Shown: one piece after another, positions 1 through 8,420 of the stretch | Position numbering within the stretch: position 1 is the stretch's first letter | Layout: each line of letters starts with the position of its first letter | Assembly (NCBI GenBank): GCA_019234295.1 | Contig: JAFALK010000017.1 | Location: 1-64,000, forward strand | Direction of reading: 5' to 3' | DNA: 64,000 nucleotides | Source of the DNA: Roseateles sp. | GTDB lineage: Bacteria; Pseudomonadota; Gammaproteobacteria; Burkholderiales; Burkholderiaceae_C | The notes under the pieces: generated by a model | Seen by the model: the letters and a program-made list of their open reading frames with translations, nothing else | Told to the model about the DNA's origin: nothing | Databases searched by the model: none | Translations under genes and position numbers: made by a program

Positions 1-15
1 CGCGCTGGGCAATGC

Positions 16-46
16 GACCAATTGGTACGTTTTATTTCGTACCATT
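16..46. promoter_or_regulatory. GntR-type operator (inverted repeat), proximal copy
   Basis: ATTGGTACG at 21-29 and CGTACCATT at 38-46 form an inverted repeat with 8 of 9 positions paired across an 8-nt AT-rich spacer. The overlapping GACCAATTGG (16-25) contains the perfect palindrome CCAATTGG. Both pieces recur near position 200-226. GntR/UTRA regulators bind short inverted repeats of this general kind, so the adjacent regulator is the natural candidate to bind here. That assignment is an inference. Confidence 0.55.
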
Positions 47-73
47 TGTATTCCATTGCGTGAAGTTGTGCAA
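45..73 (-). promoter_or_regulatory. Candidate leftward sigma70 promoter overlapped by the operator
   Basis: Read on the minus strand, TTGCAC (68-73) and TACAAA (45-50) are separated by exactly 17 nt. They match the -35 and -10 consensus moderately (3 and 4 of 6). The operator-like repeat at 21-46 covers the -10 edge and the predicted start, a typical repressor position. The controlled gene would lie to the left of the window, so this cannot be confirmed here. Confidence 0.35.
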
Positions 74-200
74 CTAGTTTTGGAAACGGGCGTGACCTCA
101 TGGCGCACAGAGCGTCAGTATTCCCCTATGAAATTAGAGAAATTGCGCAGCCAAACTCTCCGGTCGACACCAATGGAGAGCGCCTATCCGCACCCATGAC

Positions 201-226
201 TTTCGTACCATTAGGAGACCAATTGG
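201..226. promoter_or_regulatory. GntR-type operator, distal copy
   Basis: TTTCGTACCATT (201-212) is an exact copy of 35-46, and GACCAATTGG (217-226) is an exact copy of 16-25, but the two pieces are in the opposite order. A 12-bp and a 10-bp exact repeat inside 230 bp of non-coding DNA is unlikely by chance and suggests a second binding site. The whole stretch 1-313 holds no convincing gene and is visibly more AT-rich than the rest of the window. It looks like a regulatory region for an operon that starts left of the window. Confidence 0.5.
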
Positions 227-313
227 AGAGACCGATTCCGTGCGCGTCGCTGACGCATGCACGCCACAGCGAACGCTCAGCCTCCCGGCTGACACGGGCG
301 AGGCGCGCGGGCT

Positions 314-1018
314 TCAGCGCATCACGCCGATTTCGAAGCGGTAGCGGTCCGCGCGGTACAGACTCTTTGCGTACTCGATCACCTCGCCCTTGGATGAGGT
401 GCTGGTGCGCTCGATCATCAGCGAGGGCGAGAACGGCGCCACGCCGAGCAGGCCGGCCTCGTCCTCACTGAGCACCGTGGCGTGAATCTGCTGCTGAGCC
501 GAGCGCAGTTGCAGGCCGTACTTCTTGTCGAGCAGCTCGTAGAGCGAACCGTTCACGAGCGCGGCGGGGTCGAAGCCCGGCAGGCGTGACAAGGCCACGC
601 ACGAGGTCTCCAGGGCCATGGGCTCATTGTTCGCCAGCCGGAGCCGGCGGATCTCGATCACGGCCGAGCCCGGGGTGACCATGAGTCGCTGGGCCAGCTT
701 GGCGCCGGCCAGCACGGTCTGATGCCGCAGCAGGCGGCTCGAAGGCTCCATGCCGCGCTCCCGCATCTCTTCCGAAAAGGACAGGAGCCGCGCCTCCTTG
801 ACGACCGGCGGGGCCGAGACGAAGGTGCCCGCGCCCTGCTTACGCTGCAGCAGGCCCTCTTCCTCTAACTCGTCAAGGCAGCGCCGCAGCGTCTCGCGTG
901 CGACGTCGAAGCGCTCGCTCAACTCGCGCTCGCTCGGCAGGCGCGCACCGGCTCCGCCTTGTTCGAGAAGCGTTTGCAGCCCTTGGCGTAGACGCTCGCG
1001 TTTCTGGATTCGGTTCAT
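314..1018 (-). CDS. GntR family transcriptional regulator with UTRA domain
   Basis: A 234-residue regulator. Residues 1-67 form the GntR winged helix (LPSERELSERFDVARETLRR, then GAGTFV at the wing), and residues ~85-225 form a UTRA effector domain ending in an 'EYAKSLYRADRYRFEIGV' type strand. The HutC/NagR-like subfamily usually senses a small metabolite such as a sugar phosphate or amine; nothing here identifies the ligand. The start is set at MNRIQKR, where the domain begins; an in-frame start 25 codons upstream would add a non-conserved extension. The gene ends just before a non-coding region with duplicated operator-like repeats, so it probably controls a leftward operon outside the window. 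Confidence 0.9.
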   Translation of the reverse strand: MNRIQKRERLRQGLQTLLEQGGAGARLPSERELSERFDVARETLRRCLDELEEEGLLQRKQGAGTFVSAPPVVKEARLLSFSEEMRERGMEPSSRLLRHQTVLAGAKLAQRLMVTPGSAVIEIRRLRLANNEPMALETSCVALSRLPGFDPAALVNGSLYELLDKKYGLQLRSAQQQIHATVLSEDEAGLLGVAPFSPSLMIERTSTSSKGEVIEYAKSLYRADRYRFEIGVMR

Positions 1019-1118
1019 CAATGGCCTGACTGGAGGGGAGCCCTTTGCCCGCGACGCGAGCCTGTGCCAAGTAGCCATCGGCTCACAGACCAAAGTCTAG
1101 CCGACGCCTGCGGTGAAA

Positions 1119-2030
1119 TTAGGCCAATTCGCCCACCGGCCGTGGCATCGCAATCCAGGCCATCGCCCCCGCTGCGCAGGCGATCGCGAAGAACACGAGA
1201 TGCACGGCCAGGGCCGCTGCGGCGATCTGCTCGATGGGTGGCTCGCCTTGCGCATGCGATACCCAGACGCCAGCCACGACCGAGGCCTCGTAATTCCCCA
1301 GGCTCGCGGGCCCCTGGACCGGCAGCGCCGCCGCGAATTCGCCGCCCAGGGCGCCGCAAAAGGCTGCATGTTCACCCAGGCCACCAAGTTGCACGAGCAG
1401 CAGGGCGATCAGGGCAAGCTTGACGGACCACATCAGCAGGCTCAAGCACCAGCCCAGCCAATCCGTGCGAGAACGTCGCAGCGCGGCAGCAAGGCGTTGC
1501 AGGCGCGCCCCTTGGGGCTGCCATCCACGCAAGCGTCGAAACAACCAGGCCGCCGTGACGATCAGGCCCAGCGAGGCCAACACGCTGGGCACGCAAGGCC
1601 AGATCACGCTCAGGCTCAATGCCGCGACCACGGTGGCATCCTGCGCCCGCAGCGCCACGAGGCTCAAGGCCGCATCCGCCAGGCTCACGCCCGCATGCCG
1701 CTTCATCAGCAAAGGAAAGCTCAGCTCGCCGGCACGCATGGGCAACAGGTAGACGGCGGCGTTGTGCTGGAGCGAAAGCCACAGCAGCTGACTAAAAGGC
1801 AAACCCGTCTCGCGCCGCCATTCGAACCAGATGCGCGCGGCGCGGCTGAGGTAGCAAGCCCACAGGCCCAGCAGCGTGGCGCACCAGACCCACGTCGGCG
1901 TGCCGGCCCAGCGCGCGGCGGTGGCCATGACGGCTTGGCCCGCACGCTCGCGCCATTCGGCCGGCAGCAGCACTGCCAGCAGGAGGAACAGCGCCGCGGC
2001 GACGAGCGTGATGAGAAGAGGGCGGCGCAT
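1119..2030 (-). CDS. Lysylphosphatidylglycerol synthase transmembrane-region (UPF0104) family protein
   Basis: A 303-residue integral membrane protein with about 6-8 hydrophobic helices. It resembles the flippase half of MprF (LPG_synthase_TM family): the segment 'YLLPMRAGELSFPLLMKR' near residue 95 and 'PVQGPASLGNYEASVVAG' near residue 245 correspond to the conserved motifs of that family. There is no C-terminal lysyl-transferase domain, so it is not a full MprF; a lipid or lipid-linked substrate transporter is likely. It starts 6 bp after the glycosyltransferase gene and must be co-transcribed with it, which suggests a shared glycolipid or cell-surface role. The substrate is not known from the sequence. 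Confidence 0.8.
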   Translation of the reverse strand: MRRPLLITLVAAALFLLLAVLLPAEWRERAGQAVMATAARWAGTPTWVWCATLLGLWACYLSRAARIWFEWRRETGLPFSQLLWLSLQHNAAVYLLPMRAGELSFPLLMKRHAGVSLADAALSLVALRAQDATVVAALSLSVIWPCVPSVLASLGLIVTAAWLFRRLRGWQPQGARLQRLAAALRRSRTDWLGWCLSLLMWSVKLALIALLLVQLGGLGEHAAFCGALGGEFAAALPVQGPASLGNYEASVVAGVWVSHAQGEPPIEQIAAAALAVHLVFFAIACAAGAMAWIAMPRPVGELA

Positions 2031-2036
2031 GCCCTC

Positions 2037-3278
2037 TCAGGCGTATTCCCTGCTCAAGCGCTCGGCACCGAGCAAGGCGCCCGCGTCCCCTGCGGCCCAT
2101 CCGCAGGCTTTGAGCAGCTCGGCCTCGAAGGCCTCGCAGATCAGACCCCAGTCCTGGGCAACGGCGCGTTCGCGCGCCGCCGCAGCAAGACGCGCACGCT
2201 GCTGCCCGTCGCGAGCCAGTTCAAGCGCGGTGCGCGTGAAGGCCGCTGCATCCCCGTAAGGCACGAGCCGGCCGTTCAGACCGTCGACGATCATCTCGCC
2301 CGCACCGGCGTGGCGATAGGCCAGCACCGGCAGGCCGCTGGCCAGTGCCTCGGTCGTGACATTGCCGAAGGTCTCGGTCATGCTCGGGAACAGGAAGAGA
2401 TCGGCTGAAGCATAGTGCGCCGCCAGGTCCGGCCCGCTGCGCTGGCCAGCGAAGATGGCGTCTGGGCAGCGAGCCTCGAGCTCGGCACGCAAAGGCCCGC
2501 TGCCCACGAGCAGCAAGCGCGCATCGGCGTCTTGCGCGCGAATGGCCTCGAAGGCGTTGGCCAGCAGGTCGAGGTTCTTCTCGGCCGCAAGCCGGCCCAC
2601 GCAGCAGACCACGAGTTGATCCTGGCGCAGGCCCCAGGATTCGCGCAGCGAGGCCGAGCGGCGCTCGGGCGTGAACAGCTGCGCGTCAACGCCGCGCGAG
2701 ACCACCGCCAGGCGCTTGAAGCCCGCCAGCTGCAGCTCGTTGCGCAGCTGGGCCGTGGGCACCATGGTGCTGGCCGTGAGGTTATGGAACTTGCGCAGGT
2801 AAGCCATGATGGGCTTGTTCAGCCAGCCGATGCCGTAATGCCGGCTGTAGGCATGAAAGTTGGTGCGAAAGTCGCTCGTGACGGGCAGGTGCAGGTGTCG
2901 AGCGGCCTGCAGGGCTGACCAGCCCAGCGGGCCTTCGGTGGCCACGTGGACGACGTCCGGCCGCGAGGTGGACCACAGCTTCACCAGTGTGCGCTTGGAC
3001 GGCAGACCCATGCGCAGATTCGGGTAGCGCGGAATGGGCAAGCCGCGCATCAGCACCTCGTCCAGCCTGGGCGTCAGCGGCCCCGGCGTGGCGGCCTTCT
3101 GGCGCGGCCGGACCAGCTGCAGGTCGTGCCCGCGCCGGTGCAGACCCTCGACCACGCGGGCCAGCGTGGTGGCCACGCCGTTGACCTCGGGCGGATAGGT
3201 TTCGGTGACGACCGCGATGCGCAGCGAGCGCCGCTCGGCCGGGAAGGACTGCACGTCGATGTCGCTGGCTTGATCCAT
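2037..3278 (-). CDS. GT4 family glycosyltransferase
   Basis: A 413-residue GT-B glycosyltransferase. The N-terminal 'VVTETYPPEVNGVATTLARV' loop is typical of the MgtA-like alpha-mannosyl/glucosyl transferases. The C-terminal domain carries the nucleotide-sugar binding E-x7-E motif in 'ETFGNVTTEALASGLPV' (about residue 306). It probably transfers a sugar from a nucleotide donor to a lipid acceptor on the cytoplasmic face of the membrane. The start is placed at MDQASD; a start 16 codons further upstream (3326) is possible and neither has a clear ribosome binding site. It forms an operon with the LPG-synthase-like membrane protein, so a glycolipid is a reasonable guess for the product. Confidence 0.85.
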   Translation of the reverse strand: MDQASDIDVQSFPAERRSLRIAVVTETYPPEVNGVATTLARVVEGLHRRGHDLQLVRPRQKAATPGPLTPRLDEVLMRGLPIPRYPNLRMGLPSKRTLVKLWSTSRPDVVHVATEGPLGWSALQAARHLHLPVTSDFRTNFHAYSRHYGIGWLNKPIMAYLRKFHNLTASTMVPTAQLRNELQLAGFKRLAVVSRGVDAQLFTPERRSASLRESWGLRQDQLVVCCVGRLAAEKNLDLLANAFEAIRAQDADARLLLVGSGPLRAELEARCPDAIFAGQRSGPDLAAHYASADLFLFPSMTETFGNVTTEALASGLPVLAYRHAGAGEMIVDGLNGRLVPYGDAAAFTRTALELARDGQQRARLAAAARERAVAQDWGLICEAFEAELLKACGWAAGDAGALLGAERLSREYA

Positions 3279-3401
3279 GTCGCCATGCTGACCGCGGCGT
3301 GCAACGATTTCATGACAAGGCTTCATAAAAGCAGCGTCATCCCATCGTCACGATGCAGGGTCACCATCCCGTCACTTTCTCCGCCTCGAAAGGACGCACC
3401 C

Positions 3402-4037
3402 GTGAACGAGTTTCTGCGCACCCTGCAAGTCCAACGCTGGGACGACCACCGCTACTACCACCACTGCCGAATCAACCAGAGCCTGCACTTCGTCTCGGCT
3501 CTGTCCTTCCTCTGTGCCTACGCCCTGCTCTTCATCGACCCGGCCGCCGCCGCCCTGCTGGCGTGGGGCGTGTCGATGACGACGCGCCAGGCCGGCCACT
3601 TCTTCTTTGAGCCGCGCGGCTACGACCATGTGAACCAGGCCACCGACGCACACAAGGAAGCCATCAAGGTGGGCTACAACATCCAGCGCAAGATCGTGCT
3701 GATGAGCCTGTGGGTCTCGGTGCCACTGCTGCTGTGGCTCTCTCCCTCGCTGTTCGGTTTCATCGAGCCGGCGGCCAACTTCAAGGAATGGTGGCACCAG
3801 CTGGGCTACGGCTGGCTGGGCCTGGGCGTGAGCGGTCTGCTCTTCCGCATGGGCCAGTTGCTGGTGCGCGACGGATGGGTGCAAAGCTTGGCCTGGGGCA
3901 CCAAGATCGTCACGGATCCCTTCCACGACGCCTGGCTCTATCACCGCGCGCCACTGCAGCTGCTGCGCGGCGAACGCTTCGACCCGGTCGAGGCGCTGGC
4001 CGCGCAAGCCGCCGAAGCGGCCACCGCCGCTCCCTGA
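3402..4037 (+). CDS. Mpo1/DUF962-like integral membrane protein
   Basis: A 211-residue membrane protein with about four transmembrane helices (roughly 28-46, 48-62, 95-118, 133-154). The GTG start at 3402 is chosen because AAAGGA lies about 8 nt upstream and the conserved-looking region starts there. Histidines cluster at the membrane border (H16, H20, H21, H29, and H65 in RQAGHFFFEPRG), resembling the 'GHxxFE' element of Mpo1-type Fe(II) fatty-acid dioxygenases. The family link is made from this motif only and is tentative. It diverges from the glycosyltransferase gene and is convergent with the aminotransferase, inside a lipid-related neighbourhood. Confidence 0.6.
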   Translation: MNEFLRTLQVQRWDDHRYYHHCRINQSLHFVSALSFLCAYALLFIDPAAAALLAWGVSMTTRQAGHFFFEPRGYDHVNQATDAHKEAIKVGYNIQRKIVLMSLWVSVPLLLWLSPSLFGFIEPAANFKEWWHQLGYGWLGLGVSGLLFRMGQLLVRDGWVQSLAWGTKIVTDPFHDAWLYHRAPLQLLRGERFDPVEALAAQAAEAATAAP

Positions 4038-5702
4038 TCAGAGACCCAGCTTCTGGCGCAGCATCTCCTTGAGGAGGCTGCGCCGGATGCTCTTGTTGTC
4101 GGGGACCGTGCCCTCATGCCACCAGCCGTCGCGTTGCATGCCCTTCCCCGCGGACACGAACCGTGCGGCCACGTCATCGACGGCGGCCTCGTCGTGATCG
4201 AGGCTCCAGATCAGCCGTCCGCTGCCCACCCACGAAAGCGCCAGTCCCTGCTCGCGCACGTAGTACTGGAGCATCCAGTTGTAGCGCGAGGGCCGAGTGA
4301 ACAGTACGGTCCACACCGAGCCCATGCCGGCCATGCGCAGCGGCACGCCTGCGGCCTCCAGGCGCGCGTTGAAACGCTCCAGATGCCGGGTCCAGCGCTC
4401 GTCCAGGCCCTCGTAGATCTGAGCCGCTGCCGGCTCCTCGATGCGACGCAGGAAGGCGTTCATCGCGCCCATCACATAGGGGTGGGAATTGAAGGTGCCG
4501 CGCGCAAAGCAGATGTCGGCCGGCCGGTCCTCGCGGAAGCGCTGCATCAGCGCGGCGCGACCGCAGACCACGCCCACCGGCAAGCCGCCGCCCAGGGTCT
4601 TGCCGTAGGTCACCAAATCTGCCTTGACGCCGAAGTACTCCTGCGCCCCGCCTTTGGCGAGCCGGAAGCCCAGGAAGACCTCGTCGAAGATCAGCACGAT
4701 GCCGCGCGCCGTGCAAACGCCGCGCAGCTTGTGCAGCCAGGCCGTGTAGGCGGCGCGGTCGAAGCCGGCGCGCCGGCTGCTGTCCACGAGCGTGGAGTCG
4801 CCCGGCGCACTGGCGTTCGGGTGCAGGGCCTGCAAGGGGTTCACGAGCACGCAGGCGATGTCCTTGCGCGTGGCCAGCACCTTGAGGCTGCGCTCATCCA
4901 TGTCCTTGAGCGTGTAGGTGTCGCGCGGTTTGGACGGGTTGCCGGGACCGGGCTGCACATCGTCCCACCAGCCGTGATAGGCGCCACAAAAGCGCACGAG
5001 GTGGCTACGGCCCGTGTGATAGCGGGCCAGGCGCACGGCCTGCATCACCGCCTCGGTGCCCGACATGTGGAAGCTCACACAATCTTGCCCAGAGAGCGTG
5101 GCCAGCCGTTCGGCGTTCTCCAGCACCAGCGGGTGGTAGCTGCCCAGCACGGGGCCCAGCTCGCCGACGAGCTGCTGCCCCTCGGCGATGCAGTCCTTGT
5201 AGAAGCCGTAGCCGAACAAGTTAACGCCGTACGAACCGGCCAGGTCGTGCAGCGGCGTGCCGTCGACGTTCTCCAGCACCGGCCCCTGGCTCGAGCGCAC
5301 GAAGTTTCCGGTGCGCAGCCGCTCGCGCAGATAGGGGCTGAACTGGAAGGGCACGCGGTAGCTGGCCGTGAAGCGCAGGTCCGGCAGCAGCGCCTTGGCG
5401 CGCTCGCTCATGGCGATGCCGCTGGCTTCCGTGGCCGCGAAGTGCTCGGCCAGCCGCTTGAAGCCGGCCTTGCGCCGCGCGGCCAGCTCGGGCGCTACGC
5501 CGTCGGCGTTGAAGAAGCGCGCCTCGTCGTAGGCATAGCCGGGAATCAGCGCCGCCACGCGCTTGGCCATGCGTGAGTGGCCGGCCAGGGAGCGGTGCTT
5601 GGCCCGCGAGAGTTCGAGCCTGCGCTTGGCCTTGGGGGCGAGCAATGCCGCCACCGCCAGGGCCAGGGTCGAGAGCGCCAAGGTTTCTTCCATGTTCTGC
5701 AT
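4038..5702 (-). CDS. Class III PLP-dependent aminotransferase (GSA aminomutase-like) with hydrophobic N-terminus
   Basis: A 554-residue fold-type I PLP enzyme. 'MSGTEAVMQAVRLAR' and 'GAYHGWWDD' form the cofactor pocket, 'IFDEVFLGFR' gives the aspartate that contacts the pyridine nitrogen, and 'YGKTLGGGLPVG' carries the Schiff-base lysine. These motifs are closest to glutamate-1-semialdehyde 2,1-aminomutase, but that enzyme is about 430 residues. Here there are ~120 extra N-terminal residues including a hydrophobic stretch (about residues 8-24) followed by a basic region, which suggests membrane attachment. It probably does not make ALA; the amine substrate is unknown. The start is at MQNMEE (MEETL at 5693 is also possible). 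The gene diverges from psd, 49 bp away. Confidence 0.8.
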   Translation of the reverse strand: MQNMEETLALSTLALAVAALLAPKAKRRLELSRAKHRSLAGHSRMAKRVAALIPGYAYDEARFFNADGVAPELAARRKAGFKRLAEHFAATEASGIAMSERAKALLPDLRFTASYRVPFQFSPYLRERLRTGNFVRSSQGPVLENVDGTPLHDLAGSYGVNLFGYGFYKDCIAEGQQLVGELGPVLGSYHPLVLENAERLATLSGQDCVSFHMSGTEAVMQAVRLARYHTGRSHLVRFCGAYHGWWDDVQPGPGNPSKPRDTYTLKDMDERSLKVLATRKDIACVLVNPLQALHPNASAPGDSTLVDSSRRAGFDRAAYTAWLHKLRGVCTARGIVLIFDEVFLGFRLAKGGAQEYFGVKADLVTYGKTLGGGLPVGVVCGRAALMQRFREDRPADICFARGTFNSHPYVMGAMNAFLRRIEEPAAAQIYEGLDERWTRHLERFNARLEAAGVPLRMAGMGSVWTVLFTRPSRYNWMLQYYVREQGLALSWVGSGRLIWSLDHDEAAVDDVAARFVSAGKGMQRDGWWHEGTVPDNKSIRRSLLKEMLRQKLGL

Positions 5703-5751
5703 CGGTTGGTGAGTCCAACCCCGATATCTAATTTCTCTCGATGACATGCCC

Positions 5752-6618
5752 ATGAATACGTCCGCACTGCAACGCTTCTTCCAGCAAGAAGACCTCAATT
5801 TCCTTGTCACCAACCGCATTCCGCGCATCGCGGTCACGCGCGCCATGGGCTGGTTCAGCCAAATCCGCAGCCCACTGCTGGCGCGCCTGTCCATCGCCGT
5901 GTGGCAGGTCTTCACCGAGCTGGACCTCTCCGACGCCAAGAAGCATCGCTTCGAGAGCCTGCACGACTGCTTCACCCGCGAGCTGCTCGCCGGCGCGCGG
6001 CCGGTGGACGGCGATCCCGGCGTGCTCACCAGCCCCTGCGACGCCATCGTCGGCGAGCTGGGCCGCATCGAGCAGGGCCGGCTCTACCAGGCCAAGGGCA
6101 TGCCCTACGCCATGCGCGAGCTCTTCGGCCCCGCCCAGGAGCTGCAGCCCTTCGAAGGCGGCCAGTTCCTCACCCTGCGCCTGACCTCGGCGATGTATCA
6201 CCGCTTTCACGCGCCCGACGCGGCGCGACTCGAGCACGTCAGCTACCTCAGCGGCGACTGCTGGAACGTCAATCCCATCGCCTTGAAGCGCGTGGAGCGC
6301 CTGTTCTGCCGCAACGAGCGCGCCGTGCTGCGCATGCGCCTGGCCGACGGCACGCCCCTGGCCATCGTGCCCGTGGCCGCCGTGCTCGTGGCCAGCATCC
6401 GCCTGCACGCGCTGGACGTGGAGCAGCACCTGCGCCAGAAGAGCGAACGCAGTGGCGCGCATGAATGGCCCTGCGAGGCAAGCTACGAGCGCGGCCAGGA
6501 GATGGGCTGGTTCCAGCACGGCTCCACGCTGATCGTGTTCGTGCCGCCCGGCTTCGAGCCGGCGGTGCACACCGGGCAGCGCCTGCGCATGGGGCAAGCG
6601 CTGATGCGACGCGTGTGA
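5752..6618 (+). CDS. psd: Phosphatidylserine decarboxylase (proenzyme)
   Basis: Makes phosphatidylethanolamine from phosphatidylserine at the inner membrane; the proenzyme self-cleaves to give a pyruvoyl prosthetic group. Visible landmarks are 'SPCDAIVGELG' (catalytic aspartate), 'SAMYHRFHAP' (conserved histidine pair) and the C-terminal processing site, which reads HGST in 'GWFQHGSTLIVF' rather than the LGST of E. coli. The Gly-Ser bond and the serine that becomes the pyruvoyl group are intact. Length (288 residues) is normal. Start placed at MNTSALQRFF at 5752; an alternative ATG lies two codons upstream (5746). It diverges from a PLP aminotransferase gene. Confidence 0.93.
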   Translation: MNTSALQRFFQQEDLNFLVTNRIPRIAVTRAMGWFSQIRSPLLARLSIAVWQVFTELDLSDAKKHRFESLHDCFTRELLAGARPVDGDPGVLTSPCDAIVGELGRIEQGRLYQAKGMPYAMRELFGPAQELQPFEGGQFLTLRLTSAMYHRFHAPDAARLEHVSYLSGDCWNVNPIALKRVERLFCRNERAVLRMRLADGTPLAIVPVAAVLVASIRLHALDVEQHLRQKSERSGAHEWPCEASYERGQEMGWFQHGSTLIVFVPPGFEPAVHTGQRLRMGQALMRRV

Positions 6619-6880
6619 ACGCCGGGCGGACCGCCCAGCCCCCCCCCCTAGTAAGGACCCGCATTTCGGGCGGATCCGACCCGGCCCCATTCCGTGAGAA
6701 ATAATCGCCGCCGCAAATTGAATGGGCGTCGAGTGTCACGGGCAAGATACATTGCCGTCGATCCTCTAGATTCCGGCCACAATGCGGGATAGTCTTGCGC
6801 GGGCCGGCGGGCAGGGGTTTCACTTGACCATGAGGGTCGGCTTTGTGCGTAACAACAATTTCCTGGAAGGGGATGACTTC

Positions 6881-7600
6881 ATGACTGCCCGCGCTTGCAA
6901 AGCCGCCGATCGCAAACCCGTGCGTCGCCTGAATCAGACGCTTGGGGCTCTGGGGGCGCTGGCGCTTGTTTCTCTCAGCGTGGCGCTGGCACCGGCTTCG
7001 GCTGCTGGCACGGCTTCCGCCGCTGCGCGAGCCCGCAAGGCCCCTGTCGTGAGGACCGCCCCGGCAGACTTCTGCTTCTTGAATGCCGTGTGCGTGGGCG
7101 AGCCCGCCGAATCGCTGCTGGGCCACGCGCCACTGTGGCTGGCCAGTCCCGAGCTCGACTGGATCAAGCAGGGCAAGCCGCGCTGCGATGCGTTTGCGCA
7201 ACGGGTGACCCTGGAAGTCAAGCAAGCCGGAAGCAAGCTCACCTATCCGCTGCACGTCGAGCTCTACCCGACCAGCAACGAACTGCACGACGGCAAGCTT
7301 CAGTGGAACATCGTGCGACTGAGCATGCTCAAGCCCGGCAACTTCGCCGACGAAGACGTGATCACGCTGACCGAGCGAATCAAGGCCGACAAGGGACCGC
7401 TGGTCGTCGAAGACACGGGCCTGTTCCAGCCCGAGAAGAAGGTCCACGTCGCGATCAACAAGACCATGTCCGCGACGGGCGGCTCCGTCATGGTGGTGGA
7501 CTTCCGCCTGGACCATGTCACGCCCGAGGGCCGGCCTGCGATGGAGCGCGCCATCCGCCTCCAGCCCGCCTGCGCCTCGCCCGACCTGCCCCAGCTTTGA
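6881..7600 (+). CDS. Secreted protein of unknown function
   Basis: A 239-residue protein starting at MTARAC, preceded by a strong GGAAGGGG ribosome binding site 8 nt away; upstream in-frame starts lack one. A signal peptide (about residues 15-42, basic segment then 'LGALGALALVSLSVALAPASAAG') predicts export. The mature part has two early cysteines in 'DFCFLNAVCVGE', which could form a disulfide, and later cysteines at 'KPRCDAF' and 'LQPACAS'. No family was recognised. The 262-bp region before it (6619-6880) contains a run of ten C residues (6639-6648) and otherwise no feature that could be named. Confidence 0.75.
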   Translation: MTARACKAADRKPVRRLNQTLGALGALALVSLSVALAPASAAGTASAAARARKAPVVRTAPADFCFLNAVCVGEPAESLLGHAPLWLASPELDWIKQGKPRCDAFAQRVTLEVKQAGSKLTYPLHVELYPTSNELHDGKLQWNIVRLSMLKPGNFADEDVITLTERIKADKGPLVVEDTGLFQPEKKVHVAINKTMSATGGSVMVVDFRLDHVTPEGRPAMERAIRLQPACASPDLPQL

Positions 7601-7643
7601 GAGCCTGAGGGCGCGAAGGCCCTGGCGGTCTTCGTAACCCCGC

Positions 7644-8354
7644 TCAGCGACGAAGTTCGGCGCGGCGCGCGTCAAGCTCGGCGCGCAGCGCCTGGATCTC
7701 CGCCGCGAAGGTGTCGCGGGCGGTGCTGGCGCCGACCAGTTCCATTTCCGCGGCGAGCCGGGCATCGGACGCGGCCGAGATCGCCGCAGTCTGGCGCTCG
7801 ACCTGCTGGCGAAGCTCGGCGATCTGCATGTCCTTGCCTTCGATGGCGAGTTGATCCTTGGCCTTGCTGACCACCGCGTCGGACGCGATGTCGCGCACGT
7901 GGCGAAGCTCGACGGTGAGCCGCTCGATGCTGGATTCCCGTTCCGCGAGGATCTGCCGCAGTCGATCGAGCTCGGCCGAGGTGTCGGCCAGTTCTGTCGT
8001 CAACCCTTGATTGGCGGCTTCGATTCTTTCGCTCGATTCGAGTATCGGCGCCAAGTCCGCCTCGATTTGAAGCAGGCGGGACGCGTGCCCGGATCGCTCG
8101 GCCTCCAGGAGGTGTTGAACCCAGGTCTCGATCGCATCGACAACCGGCCCGTGAATATCGATCTTCGGCACCTGGATGGATTTCTCTTGCGCAATGCGCC
8201 AGGCCACGAGGTGCCTTTGAATGGCCGATGCCGACGCCGGCGCGAGTGCCTCCATCAAAGCCTCGGCGGTCACCGGAAGGCCTTGGTTTTTCAAATGCCC
8301 TGCCGCGGCTTCGAATTCACTCGTCGATATCTCTTTGTCGCCCATCTTCTTCAC
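7644..8354 (-). CDS. KfrA-like DNA-binding coiled-coil protein
   Basis: A 236-residue protein with an N-terminal KfrA_N-type helix-turn-helix (residues ~5-60, 'AAAGHLKNQGLPVTAEALME...ASAIQRHLVAWR') followed by a long alpha-helical coiled coil rich in E, A, L and R to the C-terminus. Plasmid KfrA proteins bind their own promoter and form filaments that support plasmid stability. The same architecture occurs in chromosomal proteins of unclear role. The start is GTG at 8354, with ATG three codons later as an alternative. Two abutting perfect palindromes 70-100 bp upstream are candidate autoregulatory sites. Nothing else here looks plasmid-derived. Confidence 0.75.
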   Translation of the reverse strand: MKKMGDKEISTSEFEAAAGHLKNQGLPVTAEALMEALAPASASAIQRHLVAWRIAQEKSIQVPKIDIHGPVVDAIETWVQHLLEAERSGHASRLLQIEADLAPILESSERIEAANQGLTTELADTSAELDRLRQILAERESSIERLTVELRHVRDIASDAVVSKAKDQLAIEGKDMQIAELRQQVERQTAAISAASDARLAAEMELVGASTARDTFAAEIQALRAELDARRAELRR

Positions 8355-8420
8355 AGATTCCCGGGAATTGATACCCCCTTATCGATCGACGCGGGTGATC
8401 AATTGAAGTTGCTTGCCCAT

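Noticed and set aside
4038-6068. Longer form of the aminotransferase starting inside psd
   Set aside because: It would overlap psd by more than 300 bp on the opposite strand; the extra residues are a shadow of psd.
6269-7765. Leftward open frame spanning psd end and the secreted-protein gene
   Set aside because: It crosses two well-supported rightward features and has no recognisable domain.
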